DNA of 64,000 nt from Poseidonibacter ostreae (GCF_009208075.1 NZ_WFKJ01000001.1:62001-126000), one strand, 5' to 3'. Shown: positions 8,938 to 17,796, numbered from the stretch's first letter. The notes: generated by a model not told the origin, from the sequence alone. Program-made: numbers and translations.

Positions 8938-8985
8938 ATTATATACGTTTTAATGATTATTTGTATTATAAAAATGTTAATTGAG
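8938..8985 (-). promoter_or_regulatory. Promoter with degenerate LytTR-like direct repeat, TIGR01777 operon
   Basis: On the minus strand AATTAACA (8982-8975), 8 bp, then ATACAAAT (8966-8959) matches the element found at three other promoters here, with three mismatches to the AACWRACA-N8-CTACWAAA consensus. A TATAAT -10 box follows at 8943-8938 after 15 bp, so the second half occupies the -35 position. The start codon is 32 bp further on. This is the weakest of the four copies. Confidence 0.5.
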
Positions 8986-9006
8986 AAGTTTTCTTTCATA
9001 AAATAC

Positions 9007-9054
9007 ATAAACTGACACACTAGGTCTACTAAAAGTATAGTATAACTCTATAAT
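9007..9054 (+). promoter_or_regulatory. Promoter with LytTR-like direct repeat, SDR-NTF2-MFS operon
   Basis: AACTGACA (9010-9017), 8 bp, CTACTAAA (9026-9033), 15 bp, TATAAT (9049-9054). Read as LytTR boxes, ATAAACTGA (9007-9015) is a full reverse-strand match to [TA][AC][CA]GTTN[AG][TG], and ACTAAAAGT (9028-9036) is a partial match exactly 21 bp downstream. The second half overlaps the -35 position. An alternative -10 (TATAGT, 9036-9041) exists. Confidence 0.6.
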
Positions 9055-9075
9055 ATAAATAAAAAAGGCTTCAAT

Positions 9076-9852
9076 ATGGAACCTAAAAAAAGATTTTGGA
9101 TTGTTGGTGGGAGTTCTGGAATTGGTCTAGAGGTAGTGAAGTTGTGTCTTTTAAAAAACTATCTAGTTATTGCTAGTTCTAGAACGGCTACTACAAATGA
9201 AGAATTAAAAAATTTAAAAAAACAATTTCCAAAACAGTTAAGTTTACTTGACATTGATGTATCTTCAAAAGAGGATATAAAACAAAAAGTCAAACTTGCT
9301 TATTTAATATATGATGGCTTAGATATTTGGTTTTATAATGCTGCGGCTTATGATGTAATGAGTATTGATTCTTGGGATATTGAAAAATTTGAGCAAATGA
9401 ATGAAACAAATTATCTAGGAGTAGTTAGAATAATGTCTAATCTTCTACCCTATTTTAAAAGTAAAGAAAATCTAAAAAAAGAAAGTATAAAATGGATATG
9501 GAATTGTAGCTTATCTTCATATTTTGGTCTTCCTCAAGGTGGCGGGTATTCTGCACCAAAAGCAGCTTTAGTTAATCTTGCAGAATCTATTTATCCTGAA
9601 TTAGAACTTTCAAATATAAAATTACAAATAATAAATCATGGTTTTGTAAAAACTAGATTGACATTAAAAAATGAATTTCAAATGCCACAATTAATGGAAG
9701 CAAAAGATACTGCAAAAAAAATACTTGAAAGTATTGAGAACTCATCCTCTTTTGAAATCAGATTTCCTTTTGGTTTATCTTCATTTTTAAGTTTATTAAA
9801 ATTTCTTCCATATAAAGTTTCTCTTGCTTTAACAAAAAAGATGCTTCCATGA
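9076..9852 (+). CDS. Short-chain dehydrogenase/reductase (SDR)
   Basis: 258 residues. The NAD(P)-binding motif GGSSGIG is near residues 11-17, WFYNAAA takes the place of the NNAG motif, and the active-site YSAPK gives the Y-x3-K pair. The C-terminal FPFGLSSFLSLLKFLP stretch is hydrophobic and may sit at a membrane. It is the first gene of an operon with an NTF2-like protein (ATGA overlap) and an MFS transporter. This trio also occurs, as I recall, in light- or singlet-oxygen-induced clusters of gammaproteobacteria beside a CFA-type methyltransferase. The substrate is unknown; a lipid-derived aldehyde or ketone is a guess. Confidence 0.9.
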   Translation: MEPKKRFWIVGGSSGIGLEVVKLCLLKNYLVIASSRTATTNEELKNLKKQFPKQLSLLDIDVSSKEDIKQKVKLAYLIYDGLDIWFYNAAAYDVMSIDSWDIEKFEQMNETNYLGVVRIMSNLLPYFKSKENLKKESIKWIWNCSLSSYFGLPQGGGYSAPKAALVNLAESIYPELELSNIKLQIINHGFVKTRLTLKNEFQMPQLMEAKDTAKKILESIENSSSFEIRFPFGLSSFLSLLKFLPYKVSLALTKKMLP

Positions 9853-10268
9853 ATGCCTTTACTTATGCTGCATTTTTTGAAGAAATAGATAAAAATACTT
9901 CTATTGAAGTTTATAGAAAAATATTTGACAAAAATGTACAATTTAAAGACCCTTTTCATGATATTGTAGGAGTTGATAAGTTATATAAAATATTCGAAGA
10001 TATGTATATAAAGCTTGATAATCCAAGTTTTAAAGTTACTGAAATAGTTGAACAAAACAATATTGCTTATTTAAAATGGAGTTTTCATTTCTCATTTAAA
10101 GGTAGTAATAAAGATGAGTCTTTTGTAGGTGTTAGTAGAGTTGAGTTTAATAAAGAAGGAAGAGTAATATCGCATATTGATTACTGGGATTCAGCTAGCA
10201 ATTTATATGAAAAAATCCCAATTCTTTCTTTTTTTATGAAATTTATTAAAAGTAAAATAAATAGTTAA
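9849..10268 (+). CDS. NTF2-like / SnoaL-like family protein
   Basis: A 139-residue protein with the NTF2 cone fold pattern: an N-terminal helix (FFEEIDKNTSIEVYRKIFD), then VQFKDPFHDIVGVDKLYKIFEDM, then strands with KVTEIVEQNNIAYLKWSFHFSF and a closing GRVISHIDYWD. Proteins of this fold are small enzymes or binding proteins for hydrophobic ligands. Its ATG overlaps the stop of the SDR gene by 4 bp, so the two are translationally coupled and probably work in one pathway. The reaction is not known. Confidence 0.85.
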   Translation: MNAFTYAAFFEEIDKNTSIEVYRKIFDKNVQFKDPFHDIVGVDKLYKIFEDMYIKLDNPSFKVTEIVEQNNIAYLKWSFHFSFKGSNKDESFVGVSRVEFNKEGRVISHIDYWDSASNLYEKIPILSFFMKFIKSKINS

Positions 10269-10270
10269 TC

Positions 10271-11530
10271 ATGCAAAATAAACAATTAGTATTTTACTAT
10301 AGTCTTTTAGCAATTCCCTTAGCAATTGTAGGCTTGCCTCTTTATATATATTTACCAACTTTTTATGCAACTACTGTTGATATAGAAATTGCAACTGTGG
10401 GCTTGATAATTTTTTTAGCAAGATTAAGTGATGTATTTACTGACCCATATTTTGGGTATTTAAGTGATAAAAGTATTGAGTATTTTAATAGTAGAAAACC
10501 TATTATGATTTTAGGTTCTATTATTTTAATTTTCAGTTTTTATGCACTTATAAATCCAAATTTAGACTTTCCTAAGCTTTGGCTTTTTACTTTTTCTATT
10601 TTAGTTTATATAGCATGGAGTATGATAAATATTCCATATCTTACATGGAGTAGTGAGATAAGTCAAAAATATGAAGATAAAACTCTTTTAAATAGTTCAA
10701 GAGAATTATTTACAATTATAGGGGTTTTAATAGCTTTACTTATTCCTTATATATATAAAGTCTCAGAAGATTTCGAGCAAACTTTAAACATATTATATAT
10801 CTCATTTTTAATTCTTTTTATTCCTTTATTTTTTATAACTTTAAAAAAAGTCATAATTAAGACAAATATAAAAGTAGAAAAATATACTCTTGAAAATCTT
10901 AAAAACATCTATAAAAACATGAATGATTTAAAGTATTTACAAATAGGATATTTTTTCAATAACTTAGCAAATGCACTTCCTGCAACTTTATTTTTACTTT
11001 TTATTGAGTTAGTTATTCAAGAAAAAAGTTCTTCTGGAATGATTTTAATTTTGTATTTTTTCGCAGGAATTACTGCTCTTCCTTTTTGGAATTTTTTATC
11101 AAGTAAAATTGGTAAAAAAAACACTTGGATTACATCAATAGTATTAGCTTCAACTGCTTTTGCATTTGTACCTTTTTTACAAGAAGGAGATTTAAATGCT
11201 TTTATAATCATAAGTTTAGTTTCTGGATTATCTCTAGGAGCAGATATGGCACTTCCAACTGCTATTCAAAGTGATTTAGTACAGAAATCTAAAAATTATG
11301 AGAGCAATATCTCTGGTTTATTATTTGGTATATGGACTATGATTACAAAGTTATCCCTAGCTTTTGCAGTTGCTTTAAGTTTTACTATTCTTGGTATTTT
11401 TAATTTTGAAGCTTCTAATCCAACATCAACTTCTTTATTTGTACTATCTTTTCTTTATGGTATTTTTCCTGTAATCTTAAAATTAATATCAATATTTTTT
11501 ATTAATAAATATGAAGATTCAAAAGTATAG
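10271..11530 (+). CDS. MFS transporter, GPH-like
   Basis: A 419-residue integral membrane protein with about 12 predicted segments. The first loop carries RLSDVFTDPYFGYLSDKS, which resembles the conserved RxSDxxxDPxxGxxSD motif of the glycoside-pentoside-hexuronide (GPH) branch and its bacterial relatives. The gene starts 2 bp after the NTF2-like gene and has no strong ribosome site of its own, which supports coupling. GPH-type carriers in this kind of cluster are probably not sugar importers; a lipid or fatty-acid related cargo is an inference from the neighbours. Confidence 0.85.
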   Translation: MQNKQLVFYYSLLAIPLAIVGLPLYIYLPTFYATTVDIEIATVGLIIFLARLSDVFTDPYFGYLSDKSIEYFNSRKPIMILGSIILIFSFYALINPNLDFPKLWLFTFSILVYIAWSMINIPYLTWSSEISQKYEDKTLLNSSRELFTIIGVLIALLIPYIYKVSEDFEQTLNILYISFLILFIPLFFITLKKVIIKTNIKVEKYTLENLKNIYKNMNDLKYLQIGYFFNNLANALPATLFLLFIELVIQEKSSSGMILILYFFAGITALPFWNFLSSKIGKKNTWITSIVLASTAFAFVPFLQEGDLNAFIIISLVSGLSLGADMALPTAIQSDLVQKSKNYESNISGLLFGIWTMITKLSLAFAVALSFTILGIFNFEASNPTSTSLFVLSFLYGIFPVILKLISIFFINKYEDSKV

Positions 11531-11542
11531 TCTTTTTATCTT

Positions 11543-11591
11543 ATTAACAAACATTTTATTACTACAAAAACTCTTAATATAATCATAAAAT
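11543..11591 (+). promoter_or_regulatory. Promoter with LytTR-like direct repeat, lipocalin-CFA operon
   Basis: AACAAACA (11546-11553), 8 bp, CTACAAAA (11562-11569), then 16 bp to TAAAAT (11586-11591), which takes the same place as the -10 box at the sister promoters. A better -10, TATAAT, lies at 11578-11583 with different spacing. The core AAC of the first half is kept. The leader to the lipocalin ATG is about 20 bp. Confidence 0.52.
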
Positions 11592-11611
11592 AACAGTACA
11601 AGGAGTTTGAG

Positions 11612-12151
11612 ATGAAGATACTTTTTATAACTATTATTACTTTTTCTATTCTTTATTCACAAACTCCTCCAAAATACTTAAAAGCACCAAAACCTGTTGA
11701 TTATGTATCAGCAAAAAAGTTTAGTGGCTTATGGTATGAAATTGCAAGAACATACAATAGTTTTGAAAAAGATTGTGTGGCTGCAACTGTTGAGTACATA
11801 CTCACAGAAGATATGAATTTTCAAATCAAAAACAGATGTTTTGACACTGTAATTGGTGGAGATTTAATTGAATTTAACGGAACAGCAAAACCATTAAACC
11901 AAAATACGATGGCACAAATACAAATGACTTATTTCTGGATATTTACTAAAAACTATAGAGTCGTATATTTAAATGAAGACTATTCCAGTGCCGTAGTAGT
12001 TGATAATAATATGAATAATTTATGGATTATGAGTAGAACACCCTTTATGAAAAAAGAGAGACTAGATTATATAGTCTCTTTTTTATCTAAATACATGGAT
12101 ACTAAAAGATTAATATATACTCCACAAGATTCGCAAGGACGATACAAATGA
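11612..12151 (+). CDS. Second lipocalin family protein, secreted or periplasmic
   Basis: 179 residues. A signal peptide covers about residues 1-16 (ILFITIITFSILYSQ) with no lipobox Cys, so unlike the lipocalin at 7067 this one is probably soluble or differently anchored. The lipocalin signature is GLWYEIARTYNSFEKDC, and the late motif is NNNLWIMSR. The first gene of a six-gene operon (lipocalin, flavoprotein, DUF1365, CFA-type methyltransferase, DUF3833, HD-GYP), it overlaps the flavoprotein gene by 4 bp. A role in carrying a modified or damaged lipid is inferred from the operon. A strong AAGGAG ribosome site precedes it. Confidence 0.9.
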   Translation: MKILFITIITFSILYSQTPPKYLKAPKPVDYVSAKKFSGLWYEIARTYNSFEKDCVAATVEYILTEDMNFQIKNRCFDTVIGGDLIEFNGTAKPLNQNTMAQIQMTYFWIFTKNYRVVYLNEDYSSAVVVDNNMNNLWIMSRTPFMKKERLDYIVSFLSKYMDTKRLIYTPQDSQGRYK

Positions 12152-13401
12152 ATAATGAAAAAAAATTGAAAATAGCAGTCTTAGGAGCAGGAATAAGCGG
12201 ACTTGGAAGTGCTTACTTATTAAGTAAAAAACATGATGTTGATTTATATGAAAAAGATAATAGATTAGGTGGACATGCTAGAACTTCTCAAGTTGAAGAA
12301 GATGGCAAAACATTTGGTGTTGATACAGGATTTTTAGTATTTAACCTTCCTACTTATCCCTTACTTACAAAACTTTTTAAACAACTAGATGTAAAAATTG
12401 AAAATAGTGATATGAGTTTTGCTTTTTGGGATCAAAAGAGTAATTTAGCTTATAATGGAGAGTCTTTAAAAGGTATGTATTTTCAAAAGAAAAACATCTT
12501 TTCTTACTCTCACAATAAAATGATTCTTGATGTATTAAAATTCAATAAAAAAGCAAATGAAGATTTAGAAAACAATAGTAGTGATTTAGATTTATCTTTA
12601 GGTGAATATTTAAAAGATTATTCAAAGTACTTTAAAGAAAGATATATTATTCCAATGGGTTCATCAATTTGGTCAACACCTAGTGATAAAATGAGTGATT
12701 TTCCTGCACGTGCATTTTTACGTTTTTTTAAAAATCACGGTTTATTAGGAGTTGATACTCATCATCAGTGGTTAACAGTTAGTGGTGGTTCTATTAATTA
12801 TGTTGAAAAAATATCAAAGGAAATATCTGGGAAAATATTCAAGAATTCTGATGTAATATCTGTAGTAAGAGAAGATGATAAAGTAATTTTAATACATGAG
12901 GATAATTCACAATCAGTTTATGACAAAGTAATCTTTGCAATGCATGCACCTGATGCACTTAACTTAATAGATGAACCAAGTGTAGATGAACTTAGAATTC
13001 TCTCATGTTTTGAATATAAAGAAAACAAAGCAGTTTTACATAATGACAAAAAAGCTTTATATCCTGATAAAAAAGTTTATGCGGCATGGAATTATAAAAC
13101 AAATGGAAAAGATAAAAATGTAACTTTATCATATTGGATAAATAGACTACAAAACTTAAACACTAAAAAAGAGTATTTTGTATCTTTAAATGAAACAGAA
13201 CAATTAGGTGAAGTAATAGAAAACATTAGCTATGAACATCCTCAATTTGATGCAAAAGCAATTGATGCACAAAGTAAAAGATCTTTAATAAATGGCAAAA
13301 ACAATACATATTTCGCAGGCGCTTATTGGAGATATGGTTTTCATGAAGATGGTTTATATAGTGCAAATACAATTGCACAAGAGTTTGGATGCCAATTATG
13401 A
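12148..13401 (+). CDS. FAD-dependent oxidoreductase, amine-oxidase-like (COG2907)
   Basis: 417 residues. The FAD-binding beta-alpha-beta unit has VLGAGISGLGSAYLL (11-25) and a downstream YEKDNRLGGHART motif; GFLVFNLPTYPLL and the late TYFAGAYWRYGFHEDGL are typical of the COG2907 flavoproteins that sit beside DUF1365 and CFA-type genes. In Rhodobacter sphaeroides a flavoprotein desaturase (UfaD) acts on methylated phospholipid tails on the way to furan fatty acids; whether this protein is its counterpart is only a suggestion from context. It overlaps both neighbours by 4 bp (ATGA). Confidence 0.88.
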   Translation: MNNEKKLKIAVLGAGISGLGSAYLLSKKHDVDLYEKDNRLGGHARTSQVEEDGKTFGVDTGFLVFNLPTYPLLTKLFKQLDVKIENSDMSFAFWDQKSNLAYNGESLKGMYFQKKNIFSYSHNKMILDVLKFNKKANEDLENNSSDLDLSLGEYLKDYSKYFKERYIIPMGSSIWSTPSDKMSDFPARAFLRFFKNHGLLGVDTHHQWLTVSGGSINYVEKISKEISGKIFKNSDVISVVREDDKVILIHEDNSQSVYDKVIFAMHAPDALNLIDEPSVDELRILSCFEYKENKAVLHNDKKALYPDKKVYAAWNYKTNGKDKNVTLSYWINRLQNLNTKKEYFVSLNETEQLGEVIENISYEHPQFDAKAIDAQSKRSLINGKNNTYFAGAYWRYGFHEDGLYSANTIAQEFGCQL

Positions 13402-14138
13402 GTCATAAATTTTTTGAAGGAAATATTTACCATAAAAGGTATAGCCCCAAAGTGCATGATTTTAAATATAAGTTTTTTATGATTGATATAAATATATCTA
13501 AACTAGAAAAGCTAGATAATAAGTACTTTTCTCAAAACAGTTTTAATCTTTTCTCTTTTAATACAAAAGACCATTTTGGGAATAGTAGTGATTTTAAAGA
13601 GAATATAAAAAATTTATTAAAACAATATGACTTAGAACCTACAGAAAAAATGAGGTTTGTTACCTTACCTAGAATTATTGGTTATGTATTTAATCCTATT
13701 AGTATTTTAATACTTTTTGAAAATGATAAACCTAGTACTATGCTAGCAGAAGTACATAATTACAATGGTGGAAGAGTTATCTATCATGTCAAATTAGAAA
13801 CAAATGATAATAAACACTTTAAAGGTAAAACTTTAAAAGATATGTATGTTTCTCCATTTTTTAAAAGAGATGGAGAATATACATTTGATTTAACATATAC
13901 AAGTAACAATTTTTCAATAGGAATAAATCTTTTTGAAAATGATAAGAAAGTCTTAACTTCTACTTTTGTAGGGAAAAGTCTTGTCTTTAATGAAGTAAAT
14001 ATCATTTCATTATTTTTAAGACATACATTACTTACATTCTGGGTAGTTACAAGAACAATCTGGCAGAGTTTAAAACTTAAATTAAAAGGTCTAAAATGGA
14101 ATGGACCACAAGCTATTGATCAAATTAGGAGGGCTTAA
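13398..14138 (+). CDS. DUF1365 family protein
   Basis: 246 residues from the ATG that overlaps the flavoprotein stop (ATGA, 13398-13401); an in-frame ATG three codons upstream is possible but lies inside the previous gene. Family motifs are visible: HKRYSPKVHDFKYKFFM at the start, RFVTLPRIIGYVFNPISI in the middle and HVKLET later, with SPFF in MYVSPFFKRDGEY. DUF1365 proteins almost always accompany a COG2907 flavoprotein and a CFA-type methyltransferase, which points to a joint step in fatty-acyl chain modification. Its reaction is unknown. It lies 2 bp before the methyltransferase gene. Confidence 0.92.
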   Translation: MSHKFFEGNIYHKRYSPKVHDFKYKFFMIDINISKLEKLDNKYFSQNSFNLFSFNTKDHFGNSSDFKENIKNLLKQYDLEPTEKMRFVTLPRIIGYVFNPISILILFENDKPSTMLAEVHNYNGGRVIYHVKLETNDNKHFKGKTLKDMYVSPFFKRDGEYTFDLTYTSNNFSIGINLFENDKKVLTSTFVGKSLVFNEVNIISLFLRHTLLTFWVVTRTIWQSLKLKLKGLKWNGPQAIDQIRRA

Positions 14139-14140
14139 TA

Positions 14141-15367
14141 ATGAAATCATTTTGGAATAACCTAGGAGATAAGTATTTCTCAAAAATCACAAAAGGAACA
14201 TTAGAAGTAACATTTTGTGATGGAAAAGTAAAAGTATATGGAAATAATCAAGAACCAAAAGCAAAAATGCATTTAACTAATGCAGATTTATTTAGAAGAC
14301 TTACTCTTTTTGGTGATATTGGTTTTGCAGAAAGTTATATGGATAAAGATTTTGAATGTGATGATTTAACGTCTCTAATTAAAATAGGAATTATAAACTC
14401 TGATGCTTTACAAACAAAAAGTGAAGATGAAAAGAAATTCAGTCTTTACAACCTATTTCCAGTTGTAAACAAACTAAAACATATTATGAGAAAAAACTCA
14501 AAAACACGTTCTGCTAAAAATATTCAAGAGCACTATGACTTATCAAATGATTTTTTTGAACTGTTTTTAGATGATACTATGATGTACTCTTCTGCTGTAT
14601 TTGAAAAACCAGATGAACCTTTATTTGAAGCACAAAAAAGAAAAATTGATTTATTAGCAAAAAAATTAAATCTTAAAAAAGGTTCAAAAGTTTTAGAAAT
14701 TGGTTCTGGTTGGGGAGCAATGGCTATGCACTTAGTAAAAGAGTATGGTTGTGAAGTTACAACTCTAACACTATCAAAAGAGCAAAAAAAGCTTTGTGAG
14801 GGTAGATTTAAAGAGAGTAATATAGAAGAGTCTGTAGATGTTATGCTAAAAGATTATAGAGATATGGAAGGACAGTTTGATGCTGTAATTGCTGTTGAAA
14901 TGTTTGAAGCAGTAGGTCGTGAGTATTTTGATGTATTCTTTAAAAAATGTGAATCTTTATTAAAACCAAGTGGTATTCTTGTTATGCAAATAATCACAAT
15001 GCCAGATCAAAGATATAGTTCATACTGTAAAGGAACTGATTTCATTCAAAAGTATATCTTCCCAGGAGGACATCTTCCAAGTGTAGGAAAAATATTAGAT
15101 GTAACTACAAAAAACACAAAATTAAATCTTTTACATATGGAAGAGTTTACTGAGCATTATGCAAAAACTTTAAATATTTGGCATGAAAACTTTAATCAAA
15201 AACTAGAAGAAGTTAAAAATTTAGGTTTTGATGAATATTTTATTAGAATGTGGAAAATGTATCTTTGTTATTGTGAAGCAGCATTTTTAACTAGAAATAT
15301 AAACCTAGTTCAAATTGCTTTTACAAGATATCAAAATATGGATTTAAACGAAGGGCTTGTAGCATGA
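14141..15367 (+). CDS. cfa: Cyclopropane-fatty-acyl-phospholipid synthase-type SAM methyltransferase
   Basis: 408 residues. The family block HYDLSNDFFELFLDDTMMYSSA starts at residue 131 and the SAM motif LEIGSGWG is at 185-192; VEMFEAVG and KYIFPGGHLPS also match. CFA synthases transfer a methylene group from SAM to double bonds of phospholipid acyl chains at the membrane surface. In clusters with COG2907, DUF1365 and DUF3833 the relative may instead add a methyl group, as in furan-fatty-acid or 10-methyl branched lipid routes. It is in the middle of the operon and overlaps the DUF3833 gene by 4 bp. The exact product is open. Confidence 0.9.
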   Translation: MKSFWNNLGDKYFSKITKGTLEVTFCDGKVKVYGNNQEPKAKMHLTNADLFRRLTLFGDIGFAESYMDKDFECDDLTSLIKIGIINSDALQTKSEDEKKFSLYNLFPVVNKLKHIMRKNSKTRSAKNIQEHYDLSNDFFELFLDDTMMYSSAVFEKPDEPLFEAQKRKIDLLAKKLNLKKGSKVLEIGSGWGAMAMHLVKEYGCEVTTLTLSKEQKKLCEGRFKESNIEESVDVMLKDYRDMEGQFDAVIAVEMFEAVGREYFDVFFKKCESLLKPSGILVMQIITMPDQRYSSYCKGTDFIQKYIFPGGHLPSVGKILDVTTKNTKLNLLHMEEFTEHYAKTLNIWHENFNQKLEEVKNLGFDEYFIRMWKMYLCYCEAAFLTRNINLVQIAFTRYQNMDLNEGLVA

Positions 15368-15894
15368 AACTACAATTCTTCTTCTTAAGTGCAATATTTC
15401 TAATTTTTACAGGATGTTCAAAAATGCAAATAGAAGATTTTACAAACAAGGGACCTGAATTTATTCCTCAAGAATATTTCAATGGAAAACTAACTGCTTA
15501 TGGAATGGTTAAAGATAGAAGTGGAAAAATCATCAAAACTTTTAAAGGTGACTTAGTAGGCTCTTGGGATAAAAATGGTGTTGGAACACTAGATGAAAAA
15601 TTTGTTTATGATAACGGAGAAAAGCAAACAAGAGTTTGGACATTAACTCCAACAGGAGATAAAACTTTTATAGGAACAGCCGGTGATATAGTTGGTGAAG
15701 CAGAAATGATTGCAAATGGAAATACTGTAATGATAGATTATACTATGAGAGTTCCATACAATGATTCTACAATAGATATAAACGTAAAAGATTGGTTACA
15801 TCTTCAAGAGGATGGAGTTATATTAAATCACACAAAAATGAAAAAGTTTGGTTTTACTGTAGGTGAACTTGTGATTACAATAATAAAAGAATAA
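15364..15894 (+). CDS. DUF3833 lipoprotein
   Basis: 176 residues with a lipoprotein signal; the lipobox FTGC puts the lipidated Cys at residue 18. The FNGKLTAYGMVKDRSGKI segment, the repeated short beta-strand pattern, and DWLHLQEDGVILNHTKMKKFG match DUF3833. The family is commonly the last member of flavoprotein/DUF1365/CFA clusters. Its job is unknown; a lipid-facing periplasmic or outer-membrane role is likely from the lipid anchor. The ATG overlaps the stop of the methyltransferase gene. Confidence 0.9.
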   Translation: MKLQFFFLSAIFLIFTGCSKMQIEDFTNKGPEFIPQEYFNGKLTAYGMVKDRSGKIIKTFKGDLVGSWDKNGVGTLDEKFVYDNGEKQTRVWTLTPTGDKTFIGTAGDIVGEAEMIANGNTVMIDYTMRVPYNDSTIDINVKDWLHLQEDGVILNHTKMKKFGFTVGELVITIIKE

Positions 15895-15895
15895 T

Positions 15896-17074
15896 ATGAA
15901 AAATAACTTTGCAATTAGAAAGAGACAAGTGGAATCAATTTTATATTTAATGATAACATTTTTACCTCTATCTTCAATTGCAAACTATTTCCATAATAGA
16001 ATTGAGTTCACTTATTTATATACAATATCTTCAATAATAACACTATATATTTTCTATAAATACAAAAAGAAAAAACATATAAGTAAAATTGCAAAGCAAA
16101 TTTTAATTCTTCTTTATATAATTTTTTTTAGCTTCCTAATTTTAGGGGATCAAAGAAGTTTTGATATTTTTTGGGTTTTAACACTACCTTTGATTGTAGT
16201 AACAATTGAAAATTACAAAAACTTAAAAAAGTGGCTATATTTATTTTTATTTTTACTTATTTTATCACTAGTCTTATCTTACTTAGATTTAGAAATTATA
16301 AGCTATGACAGTTTTGCTTTATGGTCTTTACTTTGGGCTGGTATTTTTATATCTTATATGTCGTATGATTATAAAAGAAATCAAAATGATTTAAAAAAAC
16401 AGATTAAAGAGTATCAAAATAATTTAGAAAAAAAAGTTGAAAAAGCAACAGAAAAAATTTTAGATTTAAATACAGACTTAGAAGAAACACAAAAAGAAAT
16501 CATACAAAGACTAGGAACCTTAGGAGAATACAGATCAAATGAAACAGGAGCTCATGTTTATCGAGTTGGTCTTTATTCAAAAAAATTAGCACTTTTGGCT
16601 GGTTTAGATGAACATACAGCCGAACAACTAAATTTAACTGCACCCCTTCATGATATTGGTAAAGTTGGAATTGAAGACTCAATTTTAAATAAAGCAGGGA
16701 AATTAACAAATCAAGAATTTACAATAATGAAAGCTCACTCAAAAATAGGTGCAGCCATACTATCAAACTCAAAAAAACCTTTAATTCAAATGGCTTGTGA
16801 AATTGCAGGAGGTCATCATGAAAAATGGGATGGTTCTGGATATCCAAGAGGTTTAAAAAAAGAAGAAATACCATTAAGTGCTCGAATTGTTGCAATTGCA
16901 GATGTTTTTGATGCCCTATTTTCTAAAAGAGTTTATAAAGAAAAATGGAATTTAACTGAGATTGAAAACTTTTTTAAAGAAAATAGTAGTTTTCATTTTG
17001 ATCCTAAACTTTGTGATTTATTTTTACAAAACATCGATCAATTTAGAAACATATATAATGAAAACCCAAACTAA
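15896..17074 (+). CDS. Membrane-anchored HD-GYP phosphodiesterase
   Basis: 392 residues. About six hydrophobic segments fill residues 12-165, a coiled coil follows (about 165-205), then an HD-GYP domain: HDIGK near 260 and HHEKWDGSGYP near 310. HD-GYP enzymes degrade cyclic di-GMP. The key motif residues are all present, so it should be active. The N-terminal membrane part is not a sensor domain I can name. It begins one base after the DUF3833 stop, which makes it the last gene of the lipid operon, an unexpected partner for lipid enzymes. It ends 8 bp from the convergent LytTR gene. Confidence 0.93.
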   Translation: MKNNFAIRKRQVESILYLMITFLPLSSIANYFHNRIEFTYLYTISSIITLYIFYKYKKKKHISKIAKQILILLYIIFFSFLILGDQRSFDIFWVLTLPLIVVTIENYKNLKKWLYLFLFLLILSLVLSYLDLEIISYDSFALWSLLWAGIFISYMSYDYKRNQNDLKKQIKEYQNNLEKKVEKATEKILDLNTDLEETQKEIIQRLGTLGEYRSNETGAHVYRVGLYSKKLALLAGLDEHTAEQLNLTAPLHDIGKVGIEDSILNKAGKLTNQEFTIMKAHSKIGAAILSNSKKPLIQMACEIAGGHHEKWDGSGYPRGLKKEEIPLSARIVAIADVFDALFSKRVYKEKWNLTEIENFFKENSSFHFDPKLCDLFLQNIDQFRNIYNENPN

Positions 17075-17082
17075 ATTAGGTT

Positions 17083-17796
17083 TTATAAGATTCTTTTTTC
17101 AAGATATTCTCTAAACTCTTTAGCTCCATCTTTTGAGCTTGTTACAACATCATCAATTCCTTCAAATGATATCTCTAATTTGGATTGTTCCATACTTTGC
17201 ATAGATTTGATTTTATCTACATTTACAATACAAGACCTATGAATTCTAAAGAAGTTTTTTCCCTTCAGTAGTTTTTCCATATCACCTATTTTTTTTCTTA
17301 CATAAGCATCTGTATGTTTAATTTTAATAATAACTTCATCCAAATCTGCTTTAATATAAAAAATATCTTCTATATCAATCAAATAGAGTTTATTCCCTCT
17401 TTTTGCCATAATTCTTTTTGAACTATCAATATCTTCTTTAATCATATATTTTTCAATCTTCTCTAAAGATTTTTTTATACTTTCATTCGATATAGGTTTT
17501 AATAAGTAATCAACACCACCACTTTGGAAAGCTTCTAAGGCATGTTCAGAGTATGCTGTTTGAAAGATTATAAAAGTCTTAGGGTTAATATCTAAGATAG
17601 CTTGAGCAAGCTCTAAACCACTCATATTTGGCATAGATATATCTAAAAATGCGATATCAAACTTCTCTTTTGATACAAGTTTTATAGCATCAATTGGATT
17701 ATTACACTCTTGTATATCTGTAACACCCTCTTCTTCTAAAAGTCTTTTTAATCTACTAAGTGCCAGTTTTTCATCATCTACTATAAGTGTTTTCAA
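17083..17796 (-). CDS. LytTR family response regulator
   Basis: 237 residues. The receiver domain (1-118) has acidic D7-D8, phosphorylation site D52 (FLDISMP) and the late Lys in DYLLKPI. The DNA-binding LytTR domain covers about 130-235 (LYLIDIEDIFYIKADLDEV, RIHRSCIVNVDKI). LytTR regulators bind paired 9-bp direct repeats about 12 bp apart and usually activate transcription. The gene is the last of a five-gene operon with its kinase, a flavoprotein, photolyase and the DUF523-DUF1722 gene. It is the obvious candidate to bind the shared element found at four promoters between 8938 and 22548. Confidence 0.95.
   Translation of the reverse strand: MKTLIVDDEKLALSRLKRLLEEEGVTDIQECNNPIDAIKLVSKEKFDIAFLDISMPNMSGLELAQAILDINPKTFIIFQTAYSEHALEAFQSGGVDYLLKPISNESIKKSLEKIEKYMIKEDIDSSKRIMAKRGNKLYLIDIEDIFYIKADLDEVIIKIKHTDAYVRKKIGDMEKLLKGKNFFRIHRSCIVNVDKIKSMQSMEQSKLEISFEGIDDVVTSSKDGAKEFREYLEKRIL

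Noticed and set aside
9012-9041. MerR-type promoter reading (CTGACA-N18-TATAGT, and CTAACA-N19-TATACT at the photolyase operon) that would suggest LitR control
   Set aside because: The third and fourth promoters do not keep these boxes, the spacer has no inverted repeat, and no MerR-type gene is present; the 15-16 bp spacing to a downstream -10 box is kept at all four.
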